10,720 bases of DNA, taken from assembly GCA_007133875.1 (NCBI GenBank), contig SLLW01000229.1, positions 1 through 10,720 of the forward strand, read 5' to 3'. This DNA comes from Balneolales bacterium. Lineage in GTDB: Bacteria; Bacteroidota; Rhodothermia; Balneolales; Natronogracilivirgulaceae. Below, one piece after another: positions 1 through 7,197 of the stretch. Every line of letters starts with the position of its first letter. Position 1 is the stretch's first letter. A program made the position numbers and the translations under genes. The notes beneath the pieces were generated by a model. It saw only the letters and a list, made by a program, of their open reading frames with translations. It had not been told where the DNA came from and made no database searches.

Positions 1-2114
1 ATGATGCCATCCGTGGTGTCGCCGTTCGGCGGATAAGGTTGGATCGCCGCCCGATAGACCAGTTTTGCGCCGGGGGCTTGTGAATAGACCGGGGGGATCT
101 GTACCAGCGGCGTGTCATTGGACAACTCGTTGGAGAAAAACCAGTAATGGACCACCTCGCGGTCATCCGGCCCGGATGTGGCCGGCTCAAAGTGGGCGGT
201 CAGCGTAACGGATCGCTCCGGTTGCACCGTAATTTTCGGGTTCTTCAGATTCGGGCTGCCGGGCAGATCGGCATCCGTTTCCCAGTGGGAAAACGCGTAC
301 CCTTCGCGGGGGTGTGCCGTCAGACGGATCGGGATGTCACTGAAATAGATGCCGGACCAGGGATAGGGATCGGATCCGACACCGGGCAGCGACGGGAGAA
401 TTTCAGTGGTATTGACCTGCACGTGGCCCTCATCGGAATGAGAAACATCCACCGTCAGGGTGACCTGCTCACCCAGATCAAAATGGTCCATCATGTGCTG
501 CCGCTGATAGGCGGGACGATCCTCGGCATAGGTAAACATGCGTTGCACCCAGTTCTCCCAGTTTGCACGGCTCTGGTGATTCGGCCACCGGGCGATGTGC
601 GCATCGATGACCGGCTCCAGGGGCAGACGCAAACTGTCGATGACGGAACGGACCCGGTCGGGCAGAAAGGCGGTGTTGAGATGATCCGAGAGGCGATTGA
701 TGAAATCGTAGTAAAACTGTTCGTTTTCCAGCAGGTTGCGCAACAGCAGATTGGGCCACTTCTGGTTGTTACGAAAATTTTTTGGTGCCGTAACCCATTC
801 GATCATGTCATAATCGGCATATGTAGAGTAACCCAGTGAACGGTCCACATCGTAGAGCAGCCACCGCCACCGGCCATCCTGCCCTTTGGGGGCGTCCGGG
901 TTGTAAGGGGCGTCATACCGCCAGAAATCAATATTATTTTGAGGCCAGTCATTATTGCCGTAGTAGATCTCGGCGCTGTAGTAGTCGAGGAAATTGTCGA
1001 TGTCCATCAGGGTGGCGACCGAGTCAATGTTGGCGGGAACGGAGAGGTCATTTTTTTCGATAAACGAAATCATGGCGTTGTAATGGTCGTTACTGCCCTC
1101 TTTTACCGTATTACGCCTTGTAAGGATATCAACATTCTCCTCGTCCAGGCCATAGACCCGGCTCAGGTAATGCCTGTCATACCGTTCACGCAGATTTTTA
1201 ATGCCCCAGAACTCTCCGTTCAGATAGAGCAGCGCGGGTCGGTAAGCCTGGGTGTCGACATTGAAATGGCGGACCAGCGACTGTGCGGCGGCATCCATGA
1301 ACATGGTAAAGCTGAAATCGTTGCCCGAGTTACGGAGGAGCAACCGGTTATAATTGTCGTACTCCTGCTCCGGGAATACCGAATAATAGAAACGATTTTC
1401 GCCGTAATCACTGCGGGCATACAGCCGCAGACTTTTTTGGGCAAACCGCCTTGAAAAACCTCCGTGAATGCGAATACCAATGTCCTGCTGAAATTCTAAA
1501 TTCCCCGCATGGTCGAACCACTCAAGGCTGGCGGGCCGCTCCCACTCGATTTTCCGACCAACATAATTTCCGGAGCCATCACTCCCGGTATAATTAATTC
1601 CCGGAACATATATCCCATCCTTGTATCCAAAAAGATTAAGACTGTCAGTGGTGATGGAGAGCACCGGCAACGTATCAAAAGGAAAGCGTTCCCCGGATAC
1701 AAAATAAGTTGCCGTAACGGTTTCCGATTCCTCCCCGGCAACAAATGCCCGGGCACGAACCGTTGTTCCTTTGCTGACCAGCCCTTCTGGAGATATCCAT
1801 CGCCGTATACCGGAAGTAATATGATTTGTCGGAATTATGGAGAGATTGTTTGGATCCTGGTTCCGGTCTCTTATGGAAATGCTGTCACTTTCCGAATAGA
1901 GACGCGAGGTATCTCCGGGAACGGAACCGTCACGGGTATAGTAGATACGGGCATCGGGGTCGGGATGCTCCAGATGCAGGGTGAAATCGCTGGAATAATA
2001 CCCTGGCGGTTTGGAAAACTCCGGCGGCGGGATGGATGATTGGGCAAACAGATAGGTTCCGGTGATCAATAAAAGGGCCGTTGTTGCAAAGACCCGCACG
2101 GTAGACATTCTCAT
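1..2114 (-). CDS. Secreted CotH-kinase-family protein with chitobiase-like and InlB-type repeat domains (C-terminus off the left edge)
   Basis: This reading frame is open from the start to the left edge, giving about 704 visible residues and no stop, so the gene continues outside the window. Residues 1-25 are a signal peptide (hydrophobic ALLLITGTYLFA, cleavage near FAQ/SS). Residues ~30-140 resemble the chitobiase/hexosaminidase C-terminal-like domain ('IYYTRDGS', 'KGTTVRARA'). Residues ~149-510 carry CotH-family signatures: 'LPVLSITTD', 'GIYVPG', 'IRIHGG', 'LLLRNSGND', 'YLNGEFWGIKNLRERYD', and 'WRWLLYDVDRSLG', whose D422-x-D424 fits the metal-binding DxD of CotH kinases. Residues ~552-642 look like an InlB B-type repeat ('LTAHPREGYAFSHWE'), followed by the opening of another module ('VVHYWFFSNEL'). 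Family knowledge: CotH proteins are atypical protein kinases first studied in spore coats; the role of secreted forms in Bacteroidota is unclear. Start choice: ATG at 2114 (GGAG, 5-base spacer) or in-frame ATG at 2108 (AGGA, 6-base spacer) are equally good. A T9SS signal could lie off the edge. Confidence 0.85.
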   Translation of the reverse strand, partial: MRMSTVRVFATTALLLITGTYLFAQSSIPPPEFSKPPGYYSSDFTLHLEHPDPDARIYYTRDGSVPGDTSRLYSESDSISIRDRNQDPNNLSIIPTNHITSGIRRWISPEGLVSKGTTVRARAFVAGEESETVTATYFVSGERFPFDTLPVLSITTDSLNLFGYKDGIYVPGINYTGSDGSGNYVGRKIEWERPASLEWFDHAGNLEFQQDIGIRIHGGFSRRFAQKSLRLYARSDYGENRFYYSVFPEQEYDNYNRLLLRNSGNDFSFTMFMDAAAQSLVRHFNVDTQAYRPALLYLNGEFWGIKNLRERYDRHYLSRVYGLDEENVDILTRRNTVKEGSNDHYNAMISFIEKNDLSVPANIDSVATLMDIDNFLDYYSAEIYYGNNDWPQNNIDFWRYDAPYNPDAPKGQDGRWRWLLYDVDRSLGYSTYADYDMIEWVTAPKNFRNNQKWPNLLLRNLLENEQFYYDFINRLSDHLNTAFLPDRVRSVIDSLRLPLEPVIDAHIARWPNHQSRANWENWVQRMFTYAEDRPAYQRQHMMDHFDLGEQVTLTVDVSHSDEGHVQVNTTEILPSLPGVGSDPYPWSGIYFSDIPIRLTAHPREGYAFSHWETDADLPGSPNLKNPKITVQPERSVTLTAHFEPATSGPDDREVVHYWFFSNELSNDTPLVQIPPVYSQAPGAKLVYRAAIQPYPPNGDTTDGI

Positions 2115-2202
2115 TCCTGCTCCATTGAATGGATTAAAAAGTTGTGGTGTCTTGTTGATTCGTATACAAATTCCGACTCCGATTCCCGTATTGATCTGGT
2201 GA

Positions 2203-2231
2203 AATCGAATTTATGCCGTCTAAATTCAATT
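2203..2231 (-). terminator. Stem-loop just after the BNR_4 gene, possible terminator or processing site
   Basis: In the minus-strand transcript AAUUGAAUUUA pairs with UAAAUUCGAUU around a 7-base loop (GACGGCA): 11 pairs, ten Watson-Crick and one G-U. The same position is a C-A mismatch in the plus-strand RNA, so the hairpin favours the transcript of the adjacent genes. It begins 5 bases past the BNR_4 stop codon. It is AT-rich and has no U-tract after it, so a classic intrinsic terminator is not shown; RNA 3'-end protection or attenuation before the CotH gene is an alternative. The rest of the 121-base gap shows nothing clear. Confidence 0.4.
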
Positions 2232-2235
2232 AATA

Positions 2236-3558
2236 TTACTGATTATCATGTGATGCCTGCGAAACGATATATCCGGTCACTTCCAGATTATAATCGGTGT
2301 ACGTTCTGTATTCGCCACGGAGCCATAGAACAGCCCAGGCCTCACTACCAGTCACGATATATGGCCGGATGTTGTCGAATGTCGAATTTGCAGTAACCGG
2401 TTTCCAATTCCAGGTCGCGCCCCCATCACGAGTGTGACCCTGAAAAATCTCATAGTGCCGCTGCCCGTTGGTTTCACTGATCAATGGTTCTCCGGTTACC
2501 GGATCTGCGTCAGTTGAGATATAGGCCAGTGAAGGATTATCAGGGTGAAGCGAAATCAATCCGGTATATTCATCCTCATCAGGGTAAAGCCTGGTTCCGG
2601 CATAGGCGATTTCGTAATCATGCCAGCGGTTGCCGTCCCATCTTGCATACCGGTAGCGATGATCCATACCCCCTTCGCCCCTTTTCACCCTGTCCCGGGT
2701 CACCGAGTATGCTACATGTGGAAATCCGTCGGCATCCAGATCGATGTCCGATGCCCATGCTATGTTTTGCTCATCACCTGAAAAAATCTTCGAGAAATCG
2801 GAAGGTGACCGATCTGTATCCCTTCCTTCCAGAGCGCCAATATCCGTCCCATCAGAACGAAAAACCCGATCATTTTCTACATACCCATGATACAGACTGT
2901 TCTCGTAGTCTCTGGGATGGGCTTCGGTAATTATGAAATGGATCTGGTTGGTTTGATTTGACGTATATCGAACATACGGGCGATGGCTGTCATGAGCAGC
3001 CAGCCGGCCCAGATACATCCAGGTATCACCTTCATCGTCAGATACCATCACATTGGGATGCCAGTCGATACCCCGATGGAAGTTATAGGTTCGTTGATTT
3101 TCTGTGAGATGATAGACATTTGAGTAGGTTGCCCGATCGCCCACACTGACCTGGTTCACAGGTCCCCAACGGGTCGGATCTCCGGGTTTCTTTGAGACAC
3201 GCCAATGGGAATAGGGACCATTGTGTTGGGAATACACTATCAGATAGCGGCCATCCGGACGCACCATTAGCGCAGGCTGTGCATGATCATTCTGCTGGAA
3301 ACGGGGATACAGATTCAATGTATCATTCTCACCGGTATGAAGGTCATGAATGGTGAGAATAATATCCCCAACCGAGGATACAGAGGCAATGTGCAATCGG
3401 CCATTGTCGATAATACCACGTTCATCCTGGAACCAGCACCACCCTCCGTCTGGATTAAATACCAGCGGATCCCCATTGTGAACAGGAATAACGTCATCCC
3501 TATTCTGCTGGCAAGAACTAAAAACACAAATTGACAATGCTATAATTAATCCTCTCAT
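2236..3558 (-). CDS. BNR_4-type beta-propeller lipoprotein, possible polysaccharide lyase (PL24/PL25-like)
   Basis: This 440-residue exported protein starts with a lipoprotein-like signal, a hydrophobic stretch ending VFSSC with Cys16 as the likely lipidated residue, so it is probably membrane-anchored outside the cytoplasm. It shows hallmarks of the BNR_4 propeller family: 'GGWCWFQDERGII' (38-50) in the first blade, 'YSQHNGPYSHWR' (109-120), two Asp-boxes (SDDEGDTW 173-180, TRDGGATW 376-383), 'YRYARWDGNRWHDYEIAYAG' (302-321), 'YTGLISLHPDNP' (331-342), and 'STFDNIRPY ... VLWLRGEY' near the end. Family knowledge: BNR_4 includes seven-bladed propellers characterised as ulvan lyases (PL24, PL25), but most members are untested. 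His112, His150, His161 and nearby Tyr/Arg residues are candidate active-site positions; I could not align them to a characterised enzyme. The gene lies 53 bases behind the lyase gene in the same direction, which suggests joint transcription and a shared substrate. A weak GAAG ribosome site precedes the ATG. The family call is firm; the catalytic role is inference. Confidence 0.85.
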   Translation of the reverse strand: MRGLIIALSICVFSSCQQNRDDVIPVHNGDPLVFNPDGGWCWFQDERGIIDNGRLHIASVSSVGDIILTIHDLHTGENDTLNLYPRFQQNDHAQPALMVRPDGRYLIVYSQHNGPYSHWRVSKKPGDPTRWGPVNQVSVGDRATYSNVYHLTENQRTYNFHRGIDWHPNVMVSDDEGDTWMYLGRLAAHDSHRPYVRYTSNQTNQIHFIITEAHPRDYENSLYHGYVENDRVFRSDGTDIGALEGRDTDRSPSDFSKIFSGDEQNIAWASDIDLDADGFPHVAYSVTRDRVKRGEGGMDHRYRYARWDGNRWHDYEIAYAGTRLYPDEDEYTGLISLHPDNPSLAYISTDADPVTGEPLISETNGQRHYEIFQGHTRDGGATWNWKPVTANSTFDNIRPYIVTGSEAWAVLWLRGEYRTYTDYNLEVTGYIVSQASHDNQ

Positions 3559-3611
3559 ATACTTCTTTTTAGATCATTTGCGGTATAAAAATTTTGCATA
3601 GCGCTTTATAT

Positions 3612-6356
3612 TCAATCCCTGTATAAATGATATCGTTTATTTTCTCCTGGAGTAAAGGTTATGATGCTGCTGTCACCATCGGTTTCTACGCTTACACTGT
3701 TTCCTTTCTCGTCATTTACCCTGGTGACCCTGTGGGGAATATGCATCGTAAATTGCACCTTGTTGGAAACGGTAAGTGCATTATCGCTTAACTCAACAAA
3801 TACCGTGTTGTCCGGATCATCGGATACGATACTGTAGTCGTTCCATGTGACCGATTGACCATGACCTAAGTACATATACTGCAAATCGTTGTCTTCATAT
3901 ACGGATATAACACCGTAGTTACCTTTGATAGTAATGTCACCACTACGCTTCCCTGTTCTTGCATGTTGTAGAATTCCTGGTTGGTCAGACTGCATGATCA
4001 GCTGGTGTGAGCCATCCCTGTTTTTCACTCGCAGAGCTGCCAGGGATGAACCCGTTGCAATGCGCTCTGCCGATTGAACAGAATATCCTTCTGCACCTCT
4101 GTAGGGCTCATAAATTACACCAAACGGATGATTCCAGGCGGTTTTTTGACGGTGAATGATGGCTTTTGGTGTTGGAAGCTCCCGAATACCTGCCGGTGCG
4201 GTTTGGGTCCGGGGGCCGACTGCAGTGAACACTTTATCTCCGGTGTCAAGCGGCATCAGCATCTGCATATATGCATCATCCTGGTCTGTTTCTTGAACCC
4301 GAAAAGTTGCAATGGCACCGGTGACCGGACTGGCAGGCGTCTTAATCTCCTCAAACCATGCCATGCCTGACTGCCGATCTTCACGGTAGGGAATGGAATC
4401 GGACTGCAGCTCAAGAAGATTGCGTGACATGTCAGATAATGTGACTTCATGACCGATATTATGATACAGGTAATCGTTGCTGATCTCATTGTCGGATCGA
4501 TAAAAGTCTACGTAGTAGCCGGTCTCATCAGAGGTACGGATGATCCCCATCAGACGCTGCTGTTTGGTCGCCGTGGAAGGCTCAAGGTAGTCTGTCTCTG
4601 TAAAAGAAGTATAGGGTGAAAGACCTTCTTTTCCGGCAGCCGGCTCCATGATCGACAAACTGATTTCACCCATGTGCTTAGCGCCGCCTGATCCGGTAAA
4701 CGGCTCTGAGGGTTCTGAAGCACCCGCGGCTATGACGGTATTATGGGAAGCAAATGTGGCCAGATAGTGAACGAATACAGAGTCTTCGTAGGTGGCCGAT
4801 ATTCCCGGATCCGCTCCCATTACATAACCTCTTCCGTAAAGCTCCATGGCCATACCGTTGGCATGGTTATGGTTATAAGTTGCTCCCTGGACATAATACA
4901 TGAGACCTGTTTCCTGGTCGGTGCCATTGCGTTGACCGTAAAGCCTGGCAAAATCAAGTTCGAACGCCCTGTCCCACTCAAAGACTTGTACCTCTGTTTC
5001 CGGCAAATCGGCGAGATAGACCAACAGTCCGTACCAGCCGGAACGTGCCCGGTCATATAATCCGGTGTCAATAAGACGATTCATGCTGGCCATAAGGCCC
5101 GGTAATAAAGAGGGCTCGTAATCGGCGGCAAATCGAATGGCAATTTCCAGATTTCGGGGGGATTGATGCCTCCATCCTCCGATATCTCCATACCCCATCA
5201 ACTGCAAATTGGGGAAAGAATAGCGCAGCATGGCATAGGAAGCTTCAAACAGGGCTGGATGACGTTCAAGTACCGCGTATCCATTATTATCAACGGGAAC
5301 CGCGGCCTGAAGAAGATCACCCACCGGCATGTCATGATAACCGGCATTCTCCTTCCAATGTCCATCATGAGTGAAATGCATTTCCATGGTAGTTGGCAGA
5401 CCCAGTTGACCGAAATTACCAATGATCGTATCTCTTTCCAGATAAAACGAGAGATAGTAATCCTGTTTTTCGGGATCATCCAAAGAAAGGGCCGTGTAGG
5501 CAAGTGTGGTCGTTTGCGCCGCATACCAGTTATTGGTAATGAACCCTCTCCGTTTTGTGGTTTGGGCCATTTTTTCAAAAACCGGTTGTAAAAAACGGGT
5601 TTCGTAGTCAGTATCTTTCATAAAATCACGCACAAAATCATAGGCAATTGCCAGATTGTCGTAAGATCTGTCGCCCAATGACTGAATACAAAACAATCCA
5701 GTACGGCCAGCACCTTCGACCGGATCCTGATAGTAAGCGCCGCGCGCCCATTGGAACAGGATATCCGAAGCGAACCGGGCGTAGGACTTGTCGCCGGTTA
5801 GCCAGAAAATAATCGCTGATTCTACGGCCAAAGAATTGATACGCCCATTGATGACCCGCGTGTGCTGCCTCGGTTCGGCCCAGCTCCATTCACCACCCGG
5901 ACCAGAGGACTGCATATACCACAGGGAGTCCGTATCAAAGGGCTTAATATCTTCCAGAGCAGGTGCCCGATACCTGTAGCCGTCCGGTGCTACAGGAGGT
6001 CTTTTATGGGTCGTAACCCTTACGGTGGGATAGGGAGCATTTCCACCCCTGTCAATCAATTCAGTACCTACGGGATCTGATATATGCGTGGTGTAATGTG
6101 CACCGGGTTCCCAATTCATCTGGTAGCGGGAAAGGATCCATTCAGGATTCTTCTGATGTCGCTCGACATAGGGGGTTACCCGATCTGTCATATCGTCATA
6201 GATTCTTGCAGCCCATTTTTTTTCCTCAATCTTGTTGATAATTTGCTCTCTCTCACCATCAGTGACCAGTAATCGTGGATAGTTTTTTTCATTTGTGGCC
6301 AGGGAGCAGGTCGTAAATGTGAAAATAAATAACAAAGTGGTGAGTAGAGCTTTCAT
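3612..6356 (-). CDS. Heparinase II/III-fold polysaccharide lyase candidate, exported
   Basis: This 914-residue protein has an N-terminal signal (MKALLTTLLFIFTFTTCSLA). Cleavage after SLA is likely, but Cys17 could alternatively be a weak lipobox. Residues ~25-470 look like an alpha-helical toroid ('YPRLLVTDGEREQI' opening, 'NNWYAAQTTTLAYTAL' at 275-290, 'DGHWKENAGYH' at 331-341). Residues ~485-900 look like the beta-sandwich of the heparinase II/III superfamily ('TYNHNHANGMAMELYGRGYVMGADPG' region from 493, 'SHNTVIAAG' at 537-545). Asn275/276, Tyr340 and His496/His498 occupy positions expected of the substrate-neutralising Asn and the catalytic Tyr/His of such lyases. These enzymes cleave uronic-acid-containing polysaccharides by beta-elimination. 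The CAZy family is uncertain: an ulvan-lyase family such as PL40 is my first guess; an alginate- or heparinoid-type lyase is possible. It is the first gene of the minus-strand group and has a plausible promoter with an operator-like dyad directly upstream. The ribosome site is weak. No frameshift or internal stop is visible. Confidence 0.8.
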   Translation of the reverse strand: MKALLTTLLFIFTFTTCSLATNEKNYPRLLVTDGEREQIINKIEEKKWAARIYDDMTDRVTPYVERHQKNPEWILSRYQMNWEPGAHYTTHISDPVGTELIDRGGNAPYPTVRVTTHKRPPVAPDGYRYRAPALEDIKPFDTDSLWYMQSSGPGGEWSWAEPRQHTRVINGRINSLAVESAIIFWLTGDKSYARFASDILFQWARGAYYQDPVEGAGRTGLFCIQSLGDRSYDNLAIAYDFVRDFMKDTDYETRFLQPVFEKMAQTTKRRGFITNNWYAAQTTTLAYTALSLDDPEKQDYYLSFYLERDTIIGNFGQLGLPTTMEMHFTHDGHWKENAGYHDMPVGDLLQAAVPVDNNGYAVLERHPALFEASYAMLRYSFPNLQLMGYGDIGGWRHQSPRNLEIAIRFAADYEPSLLPGLMASMNRLIDTGLYDRARSGWYGLLVYLADLPETEVQVFEWDRAFELDFARLYGQRNGTDQETGLMYYVQGATYNHNHANGMAMELYGRGYVMGADPGISATYEDSVFVHYLATFASHNTVIAAGASEPSEPFTGSGGAKHMGEISLSIMEPAAGKEGLSPYTSFTETDYLEPSTATKQQRLMGIIRTSDETGYYVDFYRSDNEISNDYLYHNIGHEVTLSDMSRNLLELQSDSIPYREDRQSGMAWFEEIKTPASPVTGAIATFRVQETDQDDAYMQMLMPLDTGDKVFTAVGPRTQTAPAGIRELPTPKAIIHRQKTAWNHPFGVIYEPYRGAEGYSVQSAERIATGSSLAALRVKNRDGSHQLIMQSDQPGILQHARTGKRSGDITIKGNYGVISVYEDNDLQYMYLGHGQSVTWNDYSIVSDDPDNTVFVELSDNALTVSNKVQFTMHIPHRVTRVNDEKGNSVSVETDGDSSIITFTPGENKRYHLYRD

Positions 6357-6379
6357 CAGCTTATACTTTTGAAGTGAAT

Positions 6380-6407
6380 ATTATTGCGCACCATGCAGGT
6401 AAAACAA
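6380..6407 (-). promoter_or_regulatory. Candidate promoter of the lyase/BNR_4 transcript with embedded operator-like site
   Basis: Read on the minus strand, TTGTTT (6407-6402) is followed after 16 bases by AATAAT (6385-6380, five of six matches to TATAAT). This places transcription start near 6373, about 17 bases before the lyase ATG. The last 12 spacer bases are TGCATGGTGCGC, the element repeated further upstream, so a protein bound there would block polymerase. The -35 match is only three of six, and Bacteroidota promoters often follow another consensus (TAnnTTTG), which I did not find here. Confidence 0.35.
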
Positions 6408-6591
6408 TATTGTCCGATTTCCTACTTTAAATTGGCTCAGTTCAAGGGTGCTCAGAGGTTAATGCAGTTGGATGTACATATAAAATCCATACCGTTACTC
6501 TTGATGACGGCAGGGGGTGAAATTGGTAATCGAGATGTGCCTTTTCTCATGTTATTTTCGTTTGGGAATGATAAAATTATGCATGGTGCGC
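6386..6591. repeat. 12-bp perfect inverted repeat (operator-like), two arms 182 bases apart
   Basis: GCGCACCATGCA at 6386-6397 is exactly the reverse complement of TGCATGGTGCGC at 6580-6591. The core GCATGGTGC is itself a dyad (GCA-TGG-TGC), which suits a dimeric regulator. The core occurs a third time at 6855-6863, in the same orientation as the second arm. Homology between the arms does not extend outside the 12 bases, which argues against the ends of a mobile element. The repeat is directly observed; the operator role is inferred from one arm lying in the lyase promoter spacer. Confidence 0.6.
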
Positions 6592-6898
6592 GATCATAGA
6601 CAGGATGTGCATTATGTATTATCATATGACGAACAATGCGTCGAATTACACCACAGAAATTCCATTTTTGAACTTATTTATGACTGTGTAGTGACTTTTT
6701 TGTTAATTAACCGTTTACACTATGTACCGACTAATTGGTAACCCTTCCCCTGATGATATTATTTAAAAAAGAAAGCGACGTTAAATTATATCATCAATAG
6801 CCTCAATTTGACCAAGGCGGGTGTTTCAAAGTGTGTGTCTCGTTCCCTCATGTAGCATGGTGCAAAAGTTATTCAACCGGTACCTTCAGGTTGTGTTG

Positions 6899-7114
6899 TC
6901 AGGCCTGTGGAATGGTGACGTTTCCCCCAATAAGCAAAATCAGGGTCTGATGAAATGCGCCGATATCTGACAGCAATCCATAAGTTTCGTGATGGCGGAT
7001 GTCCACACTGTGCACACCACACAGGAGACCGGCAAGATCCTGCGAGGGAGCGCCGGAGATCTTGTCGCTGTCAATCATCTGAACGGAACGGCTAAACCTG
7101 AACCGGAACGGCAT
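6899..7114 (-). pseudogene. Possible gene remnant, unrecognised
   Basis: A 71-codon frame reads MPFRFRFSRSV... and ends ...LILLIGGNVTIPQA. I do not recognise the product. Gene-like composition (about 53% G+C against 37% just to the left) and absence of stops suggest coding ancestry. However, it has no ribosome site, its first codon lies in the region expected to hold the dehydrogenase promoter, and an in-frame stop occurs a few codons upstream. Plus-strand frame 2 is also open over about 49 codons from 6962, after a stop at 6959-6961, so even the ancestral strand is unclear. It may be the tail of a decayed or displaced neighbour, or chance. Confidence 0.2.
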
Positions 7115-7142
7115 TGATTTCCGTTTCCAAACATCATAATAT
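7114..7142 (+). promoter_or_regulatory. Candidate promoter for the dehydrogenase gene
   Basis: TTGATT (7114-7119) is followed after 17 bases by TAATAT (7137-7142). Each matches four of six consensus positions and the spacing is ideal. Transcription would start near 7149, leaving a leader of about 50 bases. The surrounding sequence is AT-rich and lies directly upstream of the gene. The match is modest, so this is a suggestion only. Confidence 0.25.
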
Positions 7143-7187
7143 TATTTTGGAACCGCTTTTCTATCAATTATTTGAAAATATACATGA

Positions 7188-7193
7188 AGAGGA
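7188..7193 (+). promoter_or_regulatory. Ribosome binding site that fixes the dehydrogenase start
   Basis: AGAGGA lies four bases (TTTT) before the ATG at 7198. This is the best ribosome site in the window. It decides the start in favour of 7198 over the in-frame ATG at 7114, which would add 28 residues unlike the family N-terminus. Confidence 0.7.
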
Positions 7194-7197
7194 TTTT

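Larger units (their letters stand above)
6357..7197. other. 841-base intergenic region between divergent genes
   Basis: No convincing intact gene was found in either direction. Positions 6361-6840 are about 37% G+C by hand count (177 of 480) and hold the lyase promoter candidate and the repeated GCATGGTGC dyads. From about 6896 to 7110 composition rises to about 53% G+C, with a 71-codon minus-strand open frame that may be gene debris. The last 85 bases hold a promoter candidate and the ribosome site for the dehydrogenase gene. No tRNA, riboswitch or strong terminator was recognised. Short plus-strand frames near 6384-6741 lack ribosome sites and look like chance. Confidence 0.6.

Noticed and set aside
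147..839. Plus-strand 230-codon open frame
   Set aside because: It lies opposite the CotH gene, whose frame gives recognisable domains throughout; the plus-strand protein resembles nothing and is a high-G+C shadow.
1509..2039. Plus-strand 176-codon open frame
   Set aside because: It is antisense to the chitobiase-like and early CotH domains, which read cleanly on the minus strand.
6386..6591. Inverted repeats as the ends of a small mobile element
   Set aside because: The arms are only 12 bp, no target-site duplication is seen at their outer edges, and one arm fits neatly in a promoter spacer, so an operator is a better reading.
6384..6741. Two short overlapping plus-strand frames in the intergenic region
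   Set aside because: They lie in 37% G+C sequence, have no ribosome sites, have composition unlike the genes here, and overlap the repeated dyads.
7114..7197. Upstream in-frame ATG for the dehydrogenase (28 extra residues)
   Set aside because: It has no ribosome site, its extra residues are not family-like and it overlaps the promoter candidate; AGAGGA before 7198 fits far better.
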